Shown in pieces: positions 38,834-47,793 of a stretch of DNA of 64,000 nt; position 1 is the first letter of the stretch, and each line of letters begins with the position of its first letter. The stretch is from Acidobacteriota bacterium (lineage in GTDB: Bacteria > Acidobacteriota > Polarisedimenticolia > JACPZX01), in the NCBI GenBank assembly GCA_016195325.1, contig JACPZX010000075.1, positions 1 through 64,000 of the forward strand. The letters are read 5' to 3'. The notes below the pieces were generated by a model that ran no database searches, was not told the origin of the DNA, and was given only the letters and a program-made list of their open reading frames with translations. The translations under genes were made by a program, and so were the position numbers.

Positions 38834-40539
38834 ACGACATGCATGACGCGATACTTGCCGTCGACGACGAGCCGGGAATCCTCAAAGTGTACGAGGATCT
38901 TCTCTCGCCGCGGGTCGCCATGGATCTCCCCCGATCCTCGAGGGGAGAAGCGCCGCCGGTGGACGGATTCGCCGTCCGCTGCACGCTGACCCTCGCCGAC
39001 AGCGGAGAGCAGGCGGTCCGGCTGGCCACGGGGATCTATCATCGCGGGGGCTCGCTCTGCGCGTGCTTCGTCGACATGCGGATGCCGGGCGGGATCGACG
39101 GGCTCGAGACCGTCCGGCAGCTCCGCGCTCTGGATCCGAGAATCCTGGTGACGTTCGTCACCGCGTACCAGGACCGATCGCTGTCGGATATCGGCGGAAT
39201 CTTCGGCCCTCAGGCGCAGGACGAGTGGGATTTCCTGAACAAGCCCTTCACCCGGTCCGAGATCATCCAGAAGGCCACGAACATGCTGGCCGGATGGTCG
39301 CGCCGGCGGGAGAACGAAGCGCTGACGGTCCGGCTGAAGAGCGCGAACGAGGACCTGACGAGACGGGCCGCCGAGCTTCAGGAGGCCCGGCAGCACCTGC
39401 TTCAGTCCGAGAAGCTGGCGAGCATCGGCAGGCTGGCTTCCGGAGTGGCCCACGAGCTCAACAATCCCCTCACGAGCGTCATCGGATACACCCACCTGGC
39501 CCTGCAGAGCGACGATCTGAACTCACAGCGCGTTCCTCTCGAGAGAGTCGCCGACCAGGCGACGCGGGCCGCAGGGATCGTCAGGAACCTCCTCTCGTTC
39601 GCGAGGAAGCAGGAGCCGGAGAAGCGCCACCTCCAGCTCAACGAAGTGATCGTCAAGTCGATCCAGCTTCGCGAATACGAGCTGAAGGTCGCGAACATCA
39701 CGGTGCACACCGAGATGGCTCCGGATCTCCCGAAGACGATGCTCGACTCCAATCAGCTCCAGCAGGTCTTCGTCAATCTTCTCACGAACGCCGAGCAGGC
39801 GATGGTCGGGCACGGCAGGGTCGGGGCGATCCGCATCGACACGAGGCTCCGGGATGGGCGCATCGAGGCGGTCATCAGCGACGAGGGTCCGGGAATCGCC
39901 GAGTCGGCCCTCCCTCACGTTTTCGATCCGTTCTTCACGACAAAGGATGCCGGGAGAGGCACCGGCCTGGGCCTGAGCATCTGCTACGGAATCGTGCTGG
40001 AGCACGGTGGAGACATCAAGGCGTTCAATCGCGCGGGGGGCGGGGCCTCGTTCGCCGTCTCCCTCCCCGTTCTCGAGGATGTCGCGGGGGACCGCGCGCG
40101 CCCCGTCGCTCCGGCAGGAGGGCGGCGCGAAAGCGCCCCCGTCGCCGGCAGGACCGCGTTGCCGGGACTGAAGATCCTTCTGGTGGACGACGAGCCGATG
40201 ATCCTCGATTTCGCGCGCACCGTCCTGACGCAGCCGGGTCACGCCGTCGTGACGGCCCCGGACGGGGAAGTTGCGCTTCGGCGGGCGGAGGAGGAAGAGT
40301 TCGACCTGGTCATCACCGACGTCAAAATGCCCCGCATGGGAGGAGTCGAGTTCGTGCGCGCTCTGCTCAGCCGCAGGCCCGAGATGTCGGGGCGCGTTCT
40401 CTTCGCGAGCGGCGACGTCCCGGGGGCCGCCGGGATCTGCGATCCGATCCTTGCCGCCGCGCCCCGCCTCCAGAAGCCCTTCTCCCGGGATGATCTCCTG
40501 GCGGCGGTGGGGGCGTTCGAAGCCTGCCCCGTCGCCTGA
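38830..40539 (+). CDS. Cytoplasmic hybrid kinase: receiver - HisKA/HATPase - receiver
   Basis: The 569-residue soluble protein has a receiver domain first, with DDEP near residue 12 and the acceptor Asp in CFVDMRMPG near residue 82. A coiled linker and a kinase core follow, with His in GVAHELNNP near residue 208, NLLTNAEQAM and GTGLGLSI. A second receiver has its acceptor Asp in VITDVKMPRMGG near residue 497. There is no membrane segment and no DNA-binding domain. It is probably the phosphorelay step after the membrane kinase, with the final output encoded elsewhere. It overlaps the membrane kinase gene by ATGA. Confidence 0.9.
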   Translation: MNDMHDAILAVDDEPGILKVYEDLLSPRVAMDLPRSSRGEAPPVDGFAVRCTLTLADSGEQAVRLATGIYHRGGSLCACFVDMRMPGGIDGLETVRQLRALDPRILVTFVTAYQDRSLSDIGGIFGPQAQDEWDFLNKPFTRSEIIQKATNMLAGWSRRRENEALTVRLKSANEDLTRRAAELQEARQHLLQSEKLASIGRLASGVAHELNNPLTSVIGYTHLALQSDDLNSQRVPLERVADQATRAAGIVRNLLSFARKQEPEKRHLQLNEVIVKSIQLREYELKVANITVHTEMAPDLPKTMLDSNQLQQVFVNLLTNAEQAMVGHGRVGAIRIDTRLRDGRIEAVISDEGPGIAESALPHVFDPFFTTKDAGRGTGLGLSICYGIVLEHGGDIKAFNRAGGGASFAVSLPVLEDVAGDRARPVAPAGGRRESAPVAGRTALPGLKILLVDDEPMILDFARTVLTQPGHAVVTAPDGEVALRRAEEEEFDLVITDVKMPRMGGVEFVRALLSRRPEMSGRVLFASGDVPGAAGICDPILAAAPRLQKPFSRDDLLAAVGAFEACPVA

Positions 40540-40555
40540 GGGCTCGAGAGCCGCC

Positions 40556-42223
40556 CTACGGCACGATCCCCACGTTCACGACCTGGCTGAACGTCTTCCG
40601 GTTCGGGTCTCCGCTCGCAAGCTGAGCGTCCACGCCGAACACCCGGATGAACATCTGGTGCGCGCCGGGGTTCGCCGCGATCGCCTTGCCGCAGGCCTTC
40701 TTCCATTTCCTCACGGTCGGCGAATACGAGTTCGTCACGAGCAGCGTGCTGCCGCTCGACACGCGCGCCGCCTTCGTGAAGGCGGCGTTCCCCGAGAAGA
40801 AGACGCGGAACCTGTCGTAGTTCCCCTTGTTCCACAAGATCGTCGGCCGCGTCGTGTTCGGATCGGTGCAGTCGAGGTTCTGGGCGTTCGCCGGCGACGT
40901 GATGAAGACGTCGCAGGCGTCGCCGATCCCGTCCCCGTCGGCGTCGCTCTGCGTCGGGTTCGCGTCGTTCGGGCAGTTGTCCGAGGCGTCGCAGACGCCG
41001 TCGCCGTCCTTGTCCTGACCCGGGCCGCAGAAGAGCTGCGCGACGATGCCGTAATTGTCGCCGTCCTGCCCGAAGCTCTGCCACGCGACGGTGAAGTTCC
41101 CCGACGTGTCGATCCCGACGGATGGCACGACCTGATCGCCCGTCGTGAAGACGTTTGCGGCGAATTCGCTCCCGAGCATCCCGCCGGAGCTTCGGAAGGC
41201 CTGGCCGAAAACTCCCCCCCCGCTGCCGTCCTGCCCGCCGTAGCTCGTCCAGGCGACGACGAAATCGCCGGAGGCGTTCATCGCGACCGAGGGGTACTCC
41301 TGAGCGCCGGTGACGAAGCTGCTGATCTGGAACTCCTGCCCCTTCGCGTTCCCATTGGCTCCGAACTTCTGTCCGAAGACGCCGTACGAGCTCCCGTCCT
41401 GCAAGTTGCTGGCCCACGCCACCACGAAGTCGCCCGTGGCATCCCCGGCGACGGCCGCCTGCCTCTGGTACGAGCCCGTGTAGGAATTGACGAGGAACTC
41501 GCCCCCGATCGCCGCGCCGCTCGAGGTGAAACGCTTCCCGTGGATCCCGCTCGCGTCCCCCAGCCCGGGCCCCTCCCACACGACGACGAAGTTCCCGCCG
41601 GCGTAGGCGACCGCGGGGACGTCCTGCTCGCCGGTGGTGTACGAGTTCACGAGGAACTCCTGCGCGTCGAGGGGGGCTCCGCTCGAGTTGAAGCGGCGCG
41701 CGAGGATGCCGTCCCCCGAGCCGTCGGACCCGCTCCAGACGACCACGAAGGCGCCGTTCGGGTCCGACGCGACGTTGGGCTCGACGAGCGAGCTCGTGTC
41801 GGTGTTGACCTGAAACTGGGGGCCTTTCGGTGCGCCGGCGCTGTCATACCGCCGGGCGTGGACGAGGTAGGTCGAGCCGTACGACTCCCGCCAGACGACG
41901 ACGAAGCCGTTCCCGGCCACCGCCACGCGAGGCCGCGTGTTGTACGACGTCGTCGCGGCGTTGACCTGGAACTCGAGGCCGACCGCGGCGCCCGAGGCGT
42001 CGAAGAGTTGCGCGGAGACCGGGTACCCGCTCGATCCCGGGGCGTGCCACGCGACGACGAAGTCGCCGTTGGCCGTCATGCCGACGGCGCTCTGGGTCTG
42101 GCTGTTGGTCGTGTACGAGTTGACGATGAACTCCGTCCCGGCCTTCGAGGGGCCCCCCTGGGCGAGGGCCAGGCCGGCCGGTGCGAGGACCGTGAGGAGG
42201 ATTCCGGCGCAGAGTGGCTTCAT
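40556..42223 (-). CDS. Secreted repeat protein with type 3 thrombospondin spacer and shared C-terminal module
   Basis: The 555-residue exported protein has a signal peptide ending in LALAQ, then seven to eight repeats of about 50 residues. Each repeat begins EFxVNxYTT and carries FVVAWxSxGQDG and GVFGQxF, likely forming a beta-propeller. A calcium-binding thrombospondin type 3 pair follows (DKDGDGVCD and DADGDGIGDACD). A C-terminal module of about 115 residues follows, with YDRFRVFF, SSGSTLL and KWKKAC. The ATG at 42223 has AGGAG upstream and a TGCTAGTTT extended -10 near 42267-42262. The module recurs in two nearby secreted genes. Function is unknown; adhesion or surface attachment is plausible. 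Confidence 0.82.
   Translation of the reverse strand: MKPLCAGILLTVLAPAGLALAQGGPSKAGTEFIVNSYTTNSQTQSAVGMTANGDFVVAWHAPGSSGYPVSAQLFDASGAAVGLEFQVNAATTSYNTRPRVAVAGNGFVVVWRESYGSTYLVHARRYDSAGAPKGPQFQVNTDTSSLVEPNVASDPNGAFVVVWSGSDGSGDGILARRFNSSGAPLDAQEFLVNSYTTGEQDVPAVAYAGGNFVVVWEGPGLGDASGIHGKRFTSSGAAIGGEFLVNSYTGSYQRQAAVAGDATGDFVVAWASNLQDGSSYGVFGQKFGANGNAKGQEFQISSFVTGAQEYPSVAMNASGDFVVAWTSYGGQDGSGGGVFGQAFRSSGGMLGSEFAANVFTTGDQVVPSVGIDTSGNFTVAWQSFGQDGDNYGIVAQLFCGPGQDKDGDGVCDASDNCPNDANPTQSDADGDGIGDACDVFITSPANAQNLDCTDPNTTRPTILWNKGNYDRFRVFFSGNAAFTKAARVSSGSTLLVTNSYSPTVRKWKKACGKAIAANPGAHQMFIRVFGVDAQLASGDPNRKTFSQVVNVGIVP
41035..42140. repeat. Seven to eight ~150-base coding repeats
   Basis: In-frame repeats encode the EFxVNxYTT / FVVAW / GQxF propeller-like units of the secreted protein at 40556-42223. 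They are related to those of the paralogue at 44416-46005. Confidence 0.7.
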
Positions 42224-42333
42224 CGTGGTCTCCTGTTGGGTGACGCGTCGACGGCGCCGGAAAACTAGCACGCGGCCGCGGCGGGCGCGACCCGAGTCCC
42301 GAGGCGCGTGTGCGATCTCTCCGAGTCGCGGAG

Positions 42334-42339
42334 TAGAAT
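42334..42339 (+). promoter_or_regulatory. -10-like hexamer TAGAAT, 8 bases before the start
   Basis: TAGAAT ends 8 bases before the ATG at 42348 of the glycosyltransferase gene. Only a C-run, and no Shine-Dalgarno sequence, lies between. This is the leaderless arrangement also seen at 56226-56231 on the minus strand. Confidence 0.45.
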
Positions 42340-42347
42340 CGCCCCCC

Positions 42348-44450
42348 ATGCGGCTTCGATGTCTGCCCTTCGCGTGGCGCCGGCACCGCGCCGTCGTCAT
42401 CGGCTCGCTCCTCGCCGCCGCCCTCTTCGCCGCCGGCCTCGTCCGCTACCACGGCTATCTCCTCGACGACACGTACATCTCCTTCCGTTACGCGCGGAAC
42501 CTCGTCGCGGGGAACGGCCTCGTCTACAACCCGGGCGAGAAAGTCGAGGGGTACACGAACTTCCTCCACGTGATCCTCTCGGCGGGGATGCTGCGCGCCG
42601 GGATGGATCCCGCCGCCGCGCTTCCGTGGATCTCGCTCCTCGCGGCGATCGCGGCCGTCGCGGCCGCCGTCCGGCTCGAGCTCGCGATGCGAGGCGACGC
42701 TCCGAGGCGCCGGGCGGCGCTGCCGCTGTCGCCGCTCCTTCTCCTTCCGCTTCCGGCCTTCGCCTACTGGGCGACGTCGGCGATGGAGACGATGCTCTTC
42801 ACCGCGCTCGTCTCGCTGAGCGTCGCCCTCGCGCTGAGAGATGATCGTCCGGGCGCGGCCTCGACGCTGGCGTTCGTCGCCGCCGCGCTCACGCGCCCCG
42901 AAGGGGGGCTCTGGTTCGGCCTGACGCTCGTGGCCCTCTTTCTCTGCGCGTGGTGGCGCGACGGCGCGAGGCCGCCTCTCGCGGCGTCGATTCGCGCCGC
43001 GGCCGTCTTCGCGGCCCTGTACGGGGCCTACTTCGGCTGGCGGCTCTGGTACTACGGCAAGCTCGTCCCGAACACCTTCACCGCGAAGGTGACGGGAGGG
43101 TGGGAGCAGATCCTGACCGGCGCCAGGCACCTCGGCGAGTGGTGCCTCGGCTACCCGGTCCTGGCGCTCGCCGTCGCCGCGGCGCCGCTGGGCGTGGCGT
43201 GGCGCGCGCGCCGGGCGGGGCGCGCCCCCGCGGTCTCCATCTCGGTCCTCGCGATGCTCCCCATCGCCTGGATTCTTTACGTCGTCGCGGTGGGGGGGGA
43301 CTTCATGCCCTTCTTCCGCTTCTTCATCCCGGCCCTCCCGATCGCCGCCGCGATTGCGGCCACCTCGATCGCGGCGCTCGCGGAGCGTCTCGCCGCGCGC
43401 GCGACGCCACGCGCCCTCGTCGCCCTCACCGCATGCCTCCTCTCGGCGGCCGCGGGGCAGGTCGGACCGCAGGGGTACCGAGCCTTCGTCGCGTCGCGCA
43501 CGGCGATCGTGGGGGAGGCGGCGGGGGAGTGGATGAAGGGGCACCTGCCCGCGGGATCGACGATCGCCGTGAACACCGCGGGGGCGCTTCCCTACGTGTC
43601 GGAGCTTCCCGCGATCGACATGCTCGGCCTGACCGACGAGAACATCGCGAACCGCCCCGTCTTCGTCGTCTCGGTCGGCTGGGCGGGGCACCGGCGCGGA
43701 TGGGGGACGTACGTCCTCGATCGGCGGCCCGATGCCATCGTCTGGTACAACGCCTCGGGCTCGTTCGATCCCTACTACCTCAGCGATCGCGAGATGGCGG
43801 AGGACCCTGTCTTCCGCTTCTTCTACCGGCCGCGCCGCGTGGCGCTGCCCGCCTCCGCGGAGGCCGGCGCCGGCGACGAGCGCGCCATCGAGACGTTCTT
43901 CGGGAACCCCTTCGAGATCGGCGCGGCGGGGAAGGCGGCCGCCCCGGATCTCGGCCTCCTCGCGCGCCTCACCCCCGGCCTCGTCCCGACCACGACGTTT
44001 CTTCCGGGGCCGGTGCGTCTCGAGTACTTCGAGCTCGACGCGCGGCTCGATCCGCTCTGGCCCTCCCGCGATCTGGCCCGCGAGGACTTCGGGGCGTTCC
44101 TCGGGCGGGCGGCCGAGCTGTGGCAGCGAGAGGCGGCGTCGCTTCCGCCCCCCGACGCCGCGGCGCGCGCGGAGGTCGATCGTCTCTGCGACGCGGCGCG
44201 CCAGGCGGTCGAGTCGCGAAAGGTCGCCGAGGCGCGGGGTCTCCTGGAAAGGGCGGAAGGGTTGAACGGCCCGGCCCGGAGCGCGCTCGTCTACCAGTAC
44301 CTCGCCAACCTCGCGGTGCTGTCCGGGGATCGCCTGGCGGCTCTCACCGCGCAGAAGGAGGCGATGCGCCTCGCCCCCGGGAACCCCCTCCACCGGGCCA
44401 ACCTCGAGCGCCTCTTCAAGGCGCCACGGCCACCTGCACGGTCTGGCTGA
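42348..44450 (+). CDS. Membrane glycosyltransferase, AftB-like GT-C, with helical C-terminal domain
   Basis: The 700-residue protein has about ten membrane helices. The first periplasmic loop has LLDDTYISFRYARNL and NPGEKVEGYTNF, the signature of the GT-C group that includes mycobacterial arabinofuranosyltransferase AftB. Polyprenyl-phosphate-linked pentose is thus one possible donor, but the specificity here is unknown. After the membrane part comes a periplasmic domain (TAGALPYVSELPAIDMLG). The final stretch has TPR-like helices (residues about 590-690). It is transcribed opposite to the flanking secreted-protein genes and overlaps the next one tail to tail by 35 bases. Confidence 0.8.
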   Translation: MRLRCLPFAWRRHRAVVIGSLLAAALFAAGLVRYHGYLLDDTYISFRYARNLVAGNGLVYNPGEKVEGYTNFLHVILSAGMLRAGMDPAAALPWISLLAAIAAVAAAVRLELAMRGDAPRRRAALPLSPLLLLPLPAFAYWATSAMETMLFTALVSLSVALALRDDRPGAASTLAFVAAALTRPEGGLWFGLTLVALFLCAWWRDGARPPLAASIRAAAVFAALYGAYFGWRLWYYGKLVPNTFTAKVTGGWEQILTGARHLGEWCLGYPVLALAVAAAPLGVAWRARRAGRAPAVSISVLAMLPIAWILYVVAVGGDFMPFFRFFIPALPIAAAIAATSIAALAERLAARATPRALVALTACLLSAAAGQVGPQGYRAFVASRTAIVGEAAGEWMKGHLPAGSTIAVNTAGALPYVSELPAIDMLGLTDENIANRPVFVVSVGWAGHRRGWGTYVLDRRPDAIVWYNASGSFDPYYLSDREMAEDPVFRFFYRPRRVALPASAEAGAGDERAIETFFGNPFEIGAAGKAAAPDLGLLARLTPGLVPTTTFLPGPVRLEYFELDARLDPLWPSRDLAREDFGAFLGRAAELWQREAASLPPPDAAARAEVDRLCDAARQAVESRKVAEARGLLERAEGLNGPARSALVYQYLANLAVLSGDRLAALTAQKEAMRLAPGNPLHRANLERLFKAPRPPARSG

Positions 44451-46005
44451 GAGTCGTCCGGTTCGGCGCGCTCTTCGGCACGCTGACGTCCACGCCGTAG
44501 ACCTCGACGAAGACCTGGGGGGTCACCGAGTTGATCGCCGTCGCCCGATCGCAGACCTTCTTCCACTTCCTGGCGGGCGGGGTGTAGGAGCGGGTCTTGA
44601 GGAGGGTCGATCCGCTCGTGACGCGGTTCGCCGTCGTGAACTGGGCGTCGGCGGCGATGAGGACGCGGAACTTGTCGTACGCCCCGCCGTCCCACTGGAT
44701 GGTCGGCTGGAGGGCGAGCGGGTTGCTGCAATCGAGCGTGTCCGAGACCAGAGGGTTCGTCACGACGACGTCCTGGAGATCGCAGATGCCGTCCAGGTCG
44801 ACGTCGGTGCACGCAAACTGCTGGGCGAAGATCCCGTCCCCCGATCCGTCCTCCCCGGCGCTCTGCCACGCGGTCACGAAGTTCCCGTCGGTGTCCATGT
44901 GGACGCCCGAGGCGAGCTGGTTCGAGGTGGTGTACGTATTGAGCGCGAACTCGGGGCCGCGCTTCTGCCCGGCGTTGTTGAAGAGCCGCGCGAAGGTGCC
45001 GTACCCCGAGCCGTCGTCGCCCGTCCACGAGACGACGAAGTTGCCGACCGGATCTCCCGCCAGGCGCGGCACGCGCGTGTTCTCGCTCGTCGAGGCGGCC
45101 ACGAGGAACGGACCCGCCGTGGGGGCGCCCGCCGAGGAGTACCTCTGGCCCATCGCGGCGTAGCTCGTTCCGGTGTCGCGCGCCCAGACGACGACGAAGC
45201 TGCCGTCGGCCGCCATCGCCAGTGTGGGCTGGCGCTCGTCCGCGCTCGTGTACGAGCTGACGAGGATGTCGGGTGTCGTCGCGGCGCCAGCGCCGTTGAA
45301 CCGACGCGCCGACACCGACCAGTTGGGGGCTGCCGGCGCCTTCTGCTGCCACGCGACGACGAAGTTCCCCGCAGGATCTGCGGCGACCGAGGGGTTCGTC
45401 TGCAAGTTGGATGTGGACGTCGTGACGGCGAACTCCCCGCCGCGCGCGTTTCCGAGACCGTCGAACCGCCGCGCGACGACCTTGAGCCCCGCCCCCACGT
45501 CGCGCCACACGACGATGAAGCTCCCGCCGGCGTCCGCAGCCGCGGCCGGGTAGTACTGGTCGCCCGCCGTGTAGGTGTTCACCTGGAACTCGACGCCGAG
45601 CTTTCCGCCCAGGCTGTCGAACCTCTGCCCGACGACGGCGTAGCCGTTTCCGTCCCGGCCGAAGCTGGACCAGACGACGACGAAGCTCCCGAAGCCCGAC
45701 ATCGCGACGGCGGGCCCGAACTGACTGCCCGATGTGTAGGTGTTGACCTGGAACTCGCTTCCCTGCGGCACGCCGCTGCTGGCAAACCGCTGGCCGAAGA
45801 TCCCCCCCGCGTCCCCGTCCTGGCCCACGCTCGTCCAGACCACGACGAAGTTCCCCCGCGCATCTCCGGACATCGCGGGTCCCGACTGGACGCCCATCGT
45901 GTAGGTGTTCACCTGGAACTCGAACCCCGAGGGGACGGACTGCGCCCGCGCCCCGGCCCACGCCCCGAAGACGACGACCATCGTGCCGACCAGGAGTCTT
46001 CGCAT
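44416..46005 (-). CDS. Secreted repeat protein, paralogue, with shared C-terminal module
   Basis: The 529-residue protein has a signal peptide (GAWAGARAQ) and eight repeats of about 50 residues like the protein at 40556-42223 (EFQVNTYT, FVVVWTSVGQDG, GIFGQRF). A degenerate calcium spacer (DVDLDGICD) and the shared C-terminal module follow, with YDKFRVLI, TSGSTLL, KWKKVC and NRTTLSQ. Only half a thrombospondin type 3 unit remains. The ATG at 46005 has GAGG 6 bases upstream. The last 35 bases overlap the end of the convergent glycosyltransferase gene. The two paralogues flank that gene, suggesting a local duplication. Confidence 0.82.
   Translation of the reverse strand: MRRLLVGTMVVVFGAWAGARAQSVPSGFEFQVNTYTMGVQSGPAMSGDARGNFVVVWTSVGQDGDAGGIFGQRFASSGVPQGSEFQVNTYTSGSQFGPAVAMSGFGSFVVVWSSFGRDGNGYAVVGQRFDSLGGKLGVEFQVNTYTAGDQYYPAAAADAGGSFIVVWRDVGAGLKVVARRFDGLGNARGGEFAVTTSTSNLQTNPSVAADPAGNFVVAWQQKAPAAPNWSVSARRFNGAGAATTPDILVSSYTSADERQPTLAMAADGSFVVVWARDTGTSYAAMGQRYSSAGAPTAGPFLVAASTSENTRVPRLAGDPVGNFVVSWTGDDGSGYGTFARLFNNAGQKRGPEFALNTYTTSNQLASGVHMDTDGNFVTAWQSAGEDGSGDGIFAQQFACTDVDLDGICDLQDVVVTNPLVSDTLDCSNPLALQPTIQWDGGAYDKFRVLIAADAQFTTANRVTSGSTLLKTRSYTPPARKWKKVCDRATAINSVTPQVFVEVYGVDVSVPKSAPNRTTLSQTVQVAVAP
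44815..45930. repeat. Eight ~150-base coding repeats
   Basis: These are in-frame repeats of the EFQVNTYT / FVVVW / GQRF type inside the secreted paralogue. Confidence 0.65.
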
Positions 46006-46055
46006 CGTTTCCTCTCGAACGGTCCGGTTGAAGGGTCCGCGTGGCGTCGTGCCGT

Positions 46056-47720
46056 CTACTTGACGACGACGGCGTCCACCGCGCTCAGCTCCGACGTGTG
46101 CGTTCCCGCGACCTTCCCGAGCACCCGGAAGAAGAGGCTGGGGCTCGCCTTCCCGCAGATCTTCGCCCACTTCTTCGCGGGCACCTGGTACGAGGGGGTC
46201 TTGAGGAGCGTGCTTCCGCTCGAGACCTTGACCGTAAACGCCGCGTTCGCGCCGACGAAGAGCTTGAACCGGTCGTAAGTCTTCGGCGTCCACTGGACGA
46301 GGGGCGGCGGATCGCTGCAGAGGATGTCTCCGGCGAGAGGGAAGGTGACGGTCAGATCGCACGCGTCCCCGGCGCCGTCGCCGTCGGTGTCGGTCTGCGA
46401 CGGGTTGTAGATCGCCGGGCAGTCGTCCACCGCGTCCTCCACGCCGTCGCCGTCGGTGTCCTGCCCCGGCGGCGCCATGCACGTTCCGGCGACGCAGCAG
46501 AGGCTTCCGAAATCGCTCGAAGCGGTGAACGTCCCGCCGTTGCAGATCGATCCCGCCGAGCACCCCGTCCCCCCGAGCGCCGAGCACGTCTGGAGGCTCG
46601 ATCCGAGATCCGCGGCGACGCGCGCGATCGCGTTCGCATCCACGGCGTCGCGCGGGAGGGCGCCGGCCCCCGTCGTGATCCCGTCACCGAGGAGGACCGC
46701 CGGCAGCGAGGCGACGCTGTCCTCGGTGATCGGCGGCGCGGTGATCGCGGAGCCGGCGTTCCCGAGCGTGTTGATGTCGACCCCGGCCCCCTGCGCCGGC
46801 GCCATGTTTCCCGAGGTGAAGACGGGGCCGTTCTGCTCGAGGAGGAGGGCGAAGTTCGGCTTCACGTTCGAGAGGTAGATGTTCTTCACGACGTTCCCGG
46901 TGCCGTTGAACCGGATGCGCGTGCCGTAATCTATCCAGTTGTGGACGAGGTTGTTCCGGATGTCCACGAGCGGCATCGCCGTGGCCGTGTTGTTGTTCCC
47001 GCTGATCTGGGGGTTCCTCTCCGGGTTGTTGTTGAAGATGTTGTGGTGCACCGAGACGCGATCAGCGAAGGCGCCGGTGATCGGCACGTTGGCGTCCCCG
47101 CTGCCGGGACCCGAGACGAGCAGTCCCTTCCCGTGGCTCACGGTGTGCAGCGCGTCGGTGATGAGGCACCACGAGACGGTCACGTCGACGGGGGCCCCTT
47201 CCGCTGGGGTGCCGCCGAAGACGCCTATCGACTCGTCGCTGATGCGGCTGGCGGACAGATGATCGAGCCAGACGTCCGAGCAGTTCTTGAAGAGGATGAA
47301 GCCGGGAGTGATGTCGTCCAGGTCGGCGGTGTCTCGAAGGCGCAGGTTTCGCACGATGATGTTGTGCGAGTCGCGAATCTCGAACTGGTTGAGGCGGAGC
47401 GTGATCCCCGGCGACGGCGCGGTCGTGCCGTCGACCGTGACGTTGCTCTGGCTTCGCATGTCGAGCTTCTGTCTCAGCGTGATCGTCCCGCCGACGTCGA
47501 AGACGATGATGCGGTTGCTCCCGTGGACCGCCGCCCGGAGGCTTCCGGCGATGACCGCCTGGTTGGGATCGTTGTCCATGAGGTTCGTGACGTGGACGAT
47601 CGGCTTGCCGGCGCCGCCTGTCGTGTTCTCCCCGAACCCCTCGGGGGTCTGGGCGCTGGCGGCGGAGGCGGCGGCGAGAGCGAAGCAGGCGAAAAGGCGG
47701 GGAAGGATCCGGAAGCGCAT
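46056..47720 (-). CDS. Secreted pectate-lyase-like protein (polysaccharide lyase family 1 type) with shared C-terminal module
   Basis: The 554-residue protein has a signal peptide ending in ASAQ and a right-handed beta-helix domain (residues about 25-350). Its motifs are GGAGKPIVHVTNL, IIVFDVGGTI, TVDGTTAPSPGI, DVWLDHLSAS, VSWCLI and VHHNIFNNNPERNPQ, as in pectate/pectin lyase family 1. A Cys-rich stretch, a thrombospondin type 3 pair (DTDGDGVED, DTDGDGAGDACD) and the shared module (YDRFKLFV, SSGSTLL, KWAKIC) follow. It probably cleaves pectin-like polymers outside the cell, but the substrate is inferred. A GATACT hexamer lies exactly 8 bases before the ATG, without a Shine-Dalgarno sequence. 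Confidence 0.85.
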   Translation of the reverse strand: MRFRILPRLFACFALAAASAASAQTPEGFGENTTGGAGKPIVHVTNLMDNDPNQAVIAGSLRAAVHGSNRIIVFDVGGTITLRQKLDMRSQSNVTVDGTTAPSPGITLRLNQFEIRDSHNIIVRNLRLRDTADLDDITPGFILFKNCSDVWLDHLSASRISDESIGVFGGTPAEGAPVDVTVSWCLITDALHTVSHGKGLLVSGPGSGDANVPITGAFADRVSVHHNIFNNNPERNPQISGNNNTATAMPLVDIRNNLVHNWIDYGTRIRFNGTGNVVKNIYLSNVKPNFALLLEQNGPVFTSGNMAPAQGAGVDINTLGNAGSAITAPPITEDSVASLPAVLLGDGITTGAGALPRDAVDANAIARVAADLGSSLQTCSALGGTGCSAGSICNGGTFTASSDFGSLCCVAGTCMAPPGQDTDGDGVEDAVDDCPAIYNPSQTDTDGDGAGDACDLTVTFPLAGDILCSDPPPLVQWTPKTYDRFKLFVGANAAFTVKVSSGSTLLKTPSYQVPAKKWAKICGKASPSLFFRVLGKVAGTHTSELSAVDAVVVK

Positions 47721-47728
47721 CCCGACAG

Positions 47729-47734
47729 AGTATC
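47729..47734 (-). promoter_or_regulatory. -10-like hexamer GATACT, 8 bases before the lyase start
   Basis: On the minus strand GATACT preceded by T is followed by 8 bases and the ATG at 47720. The -35 region is not recognisable. Confidence 0.4.
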
Positions 47735-47793
47735 ACGGCGTCCGCCCGGCCGAAACGTCCCTGCACGGGATAGGAGCACCCCCGGGCGCGCTC

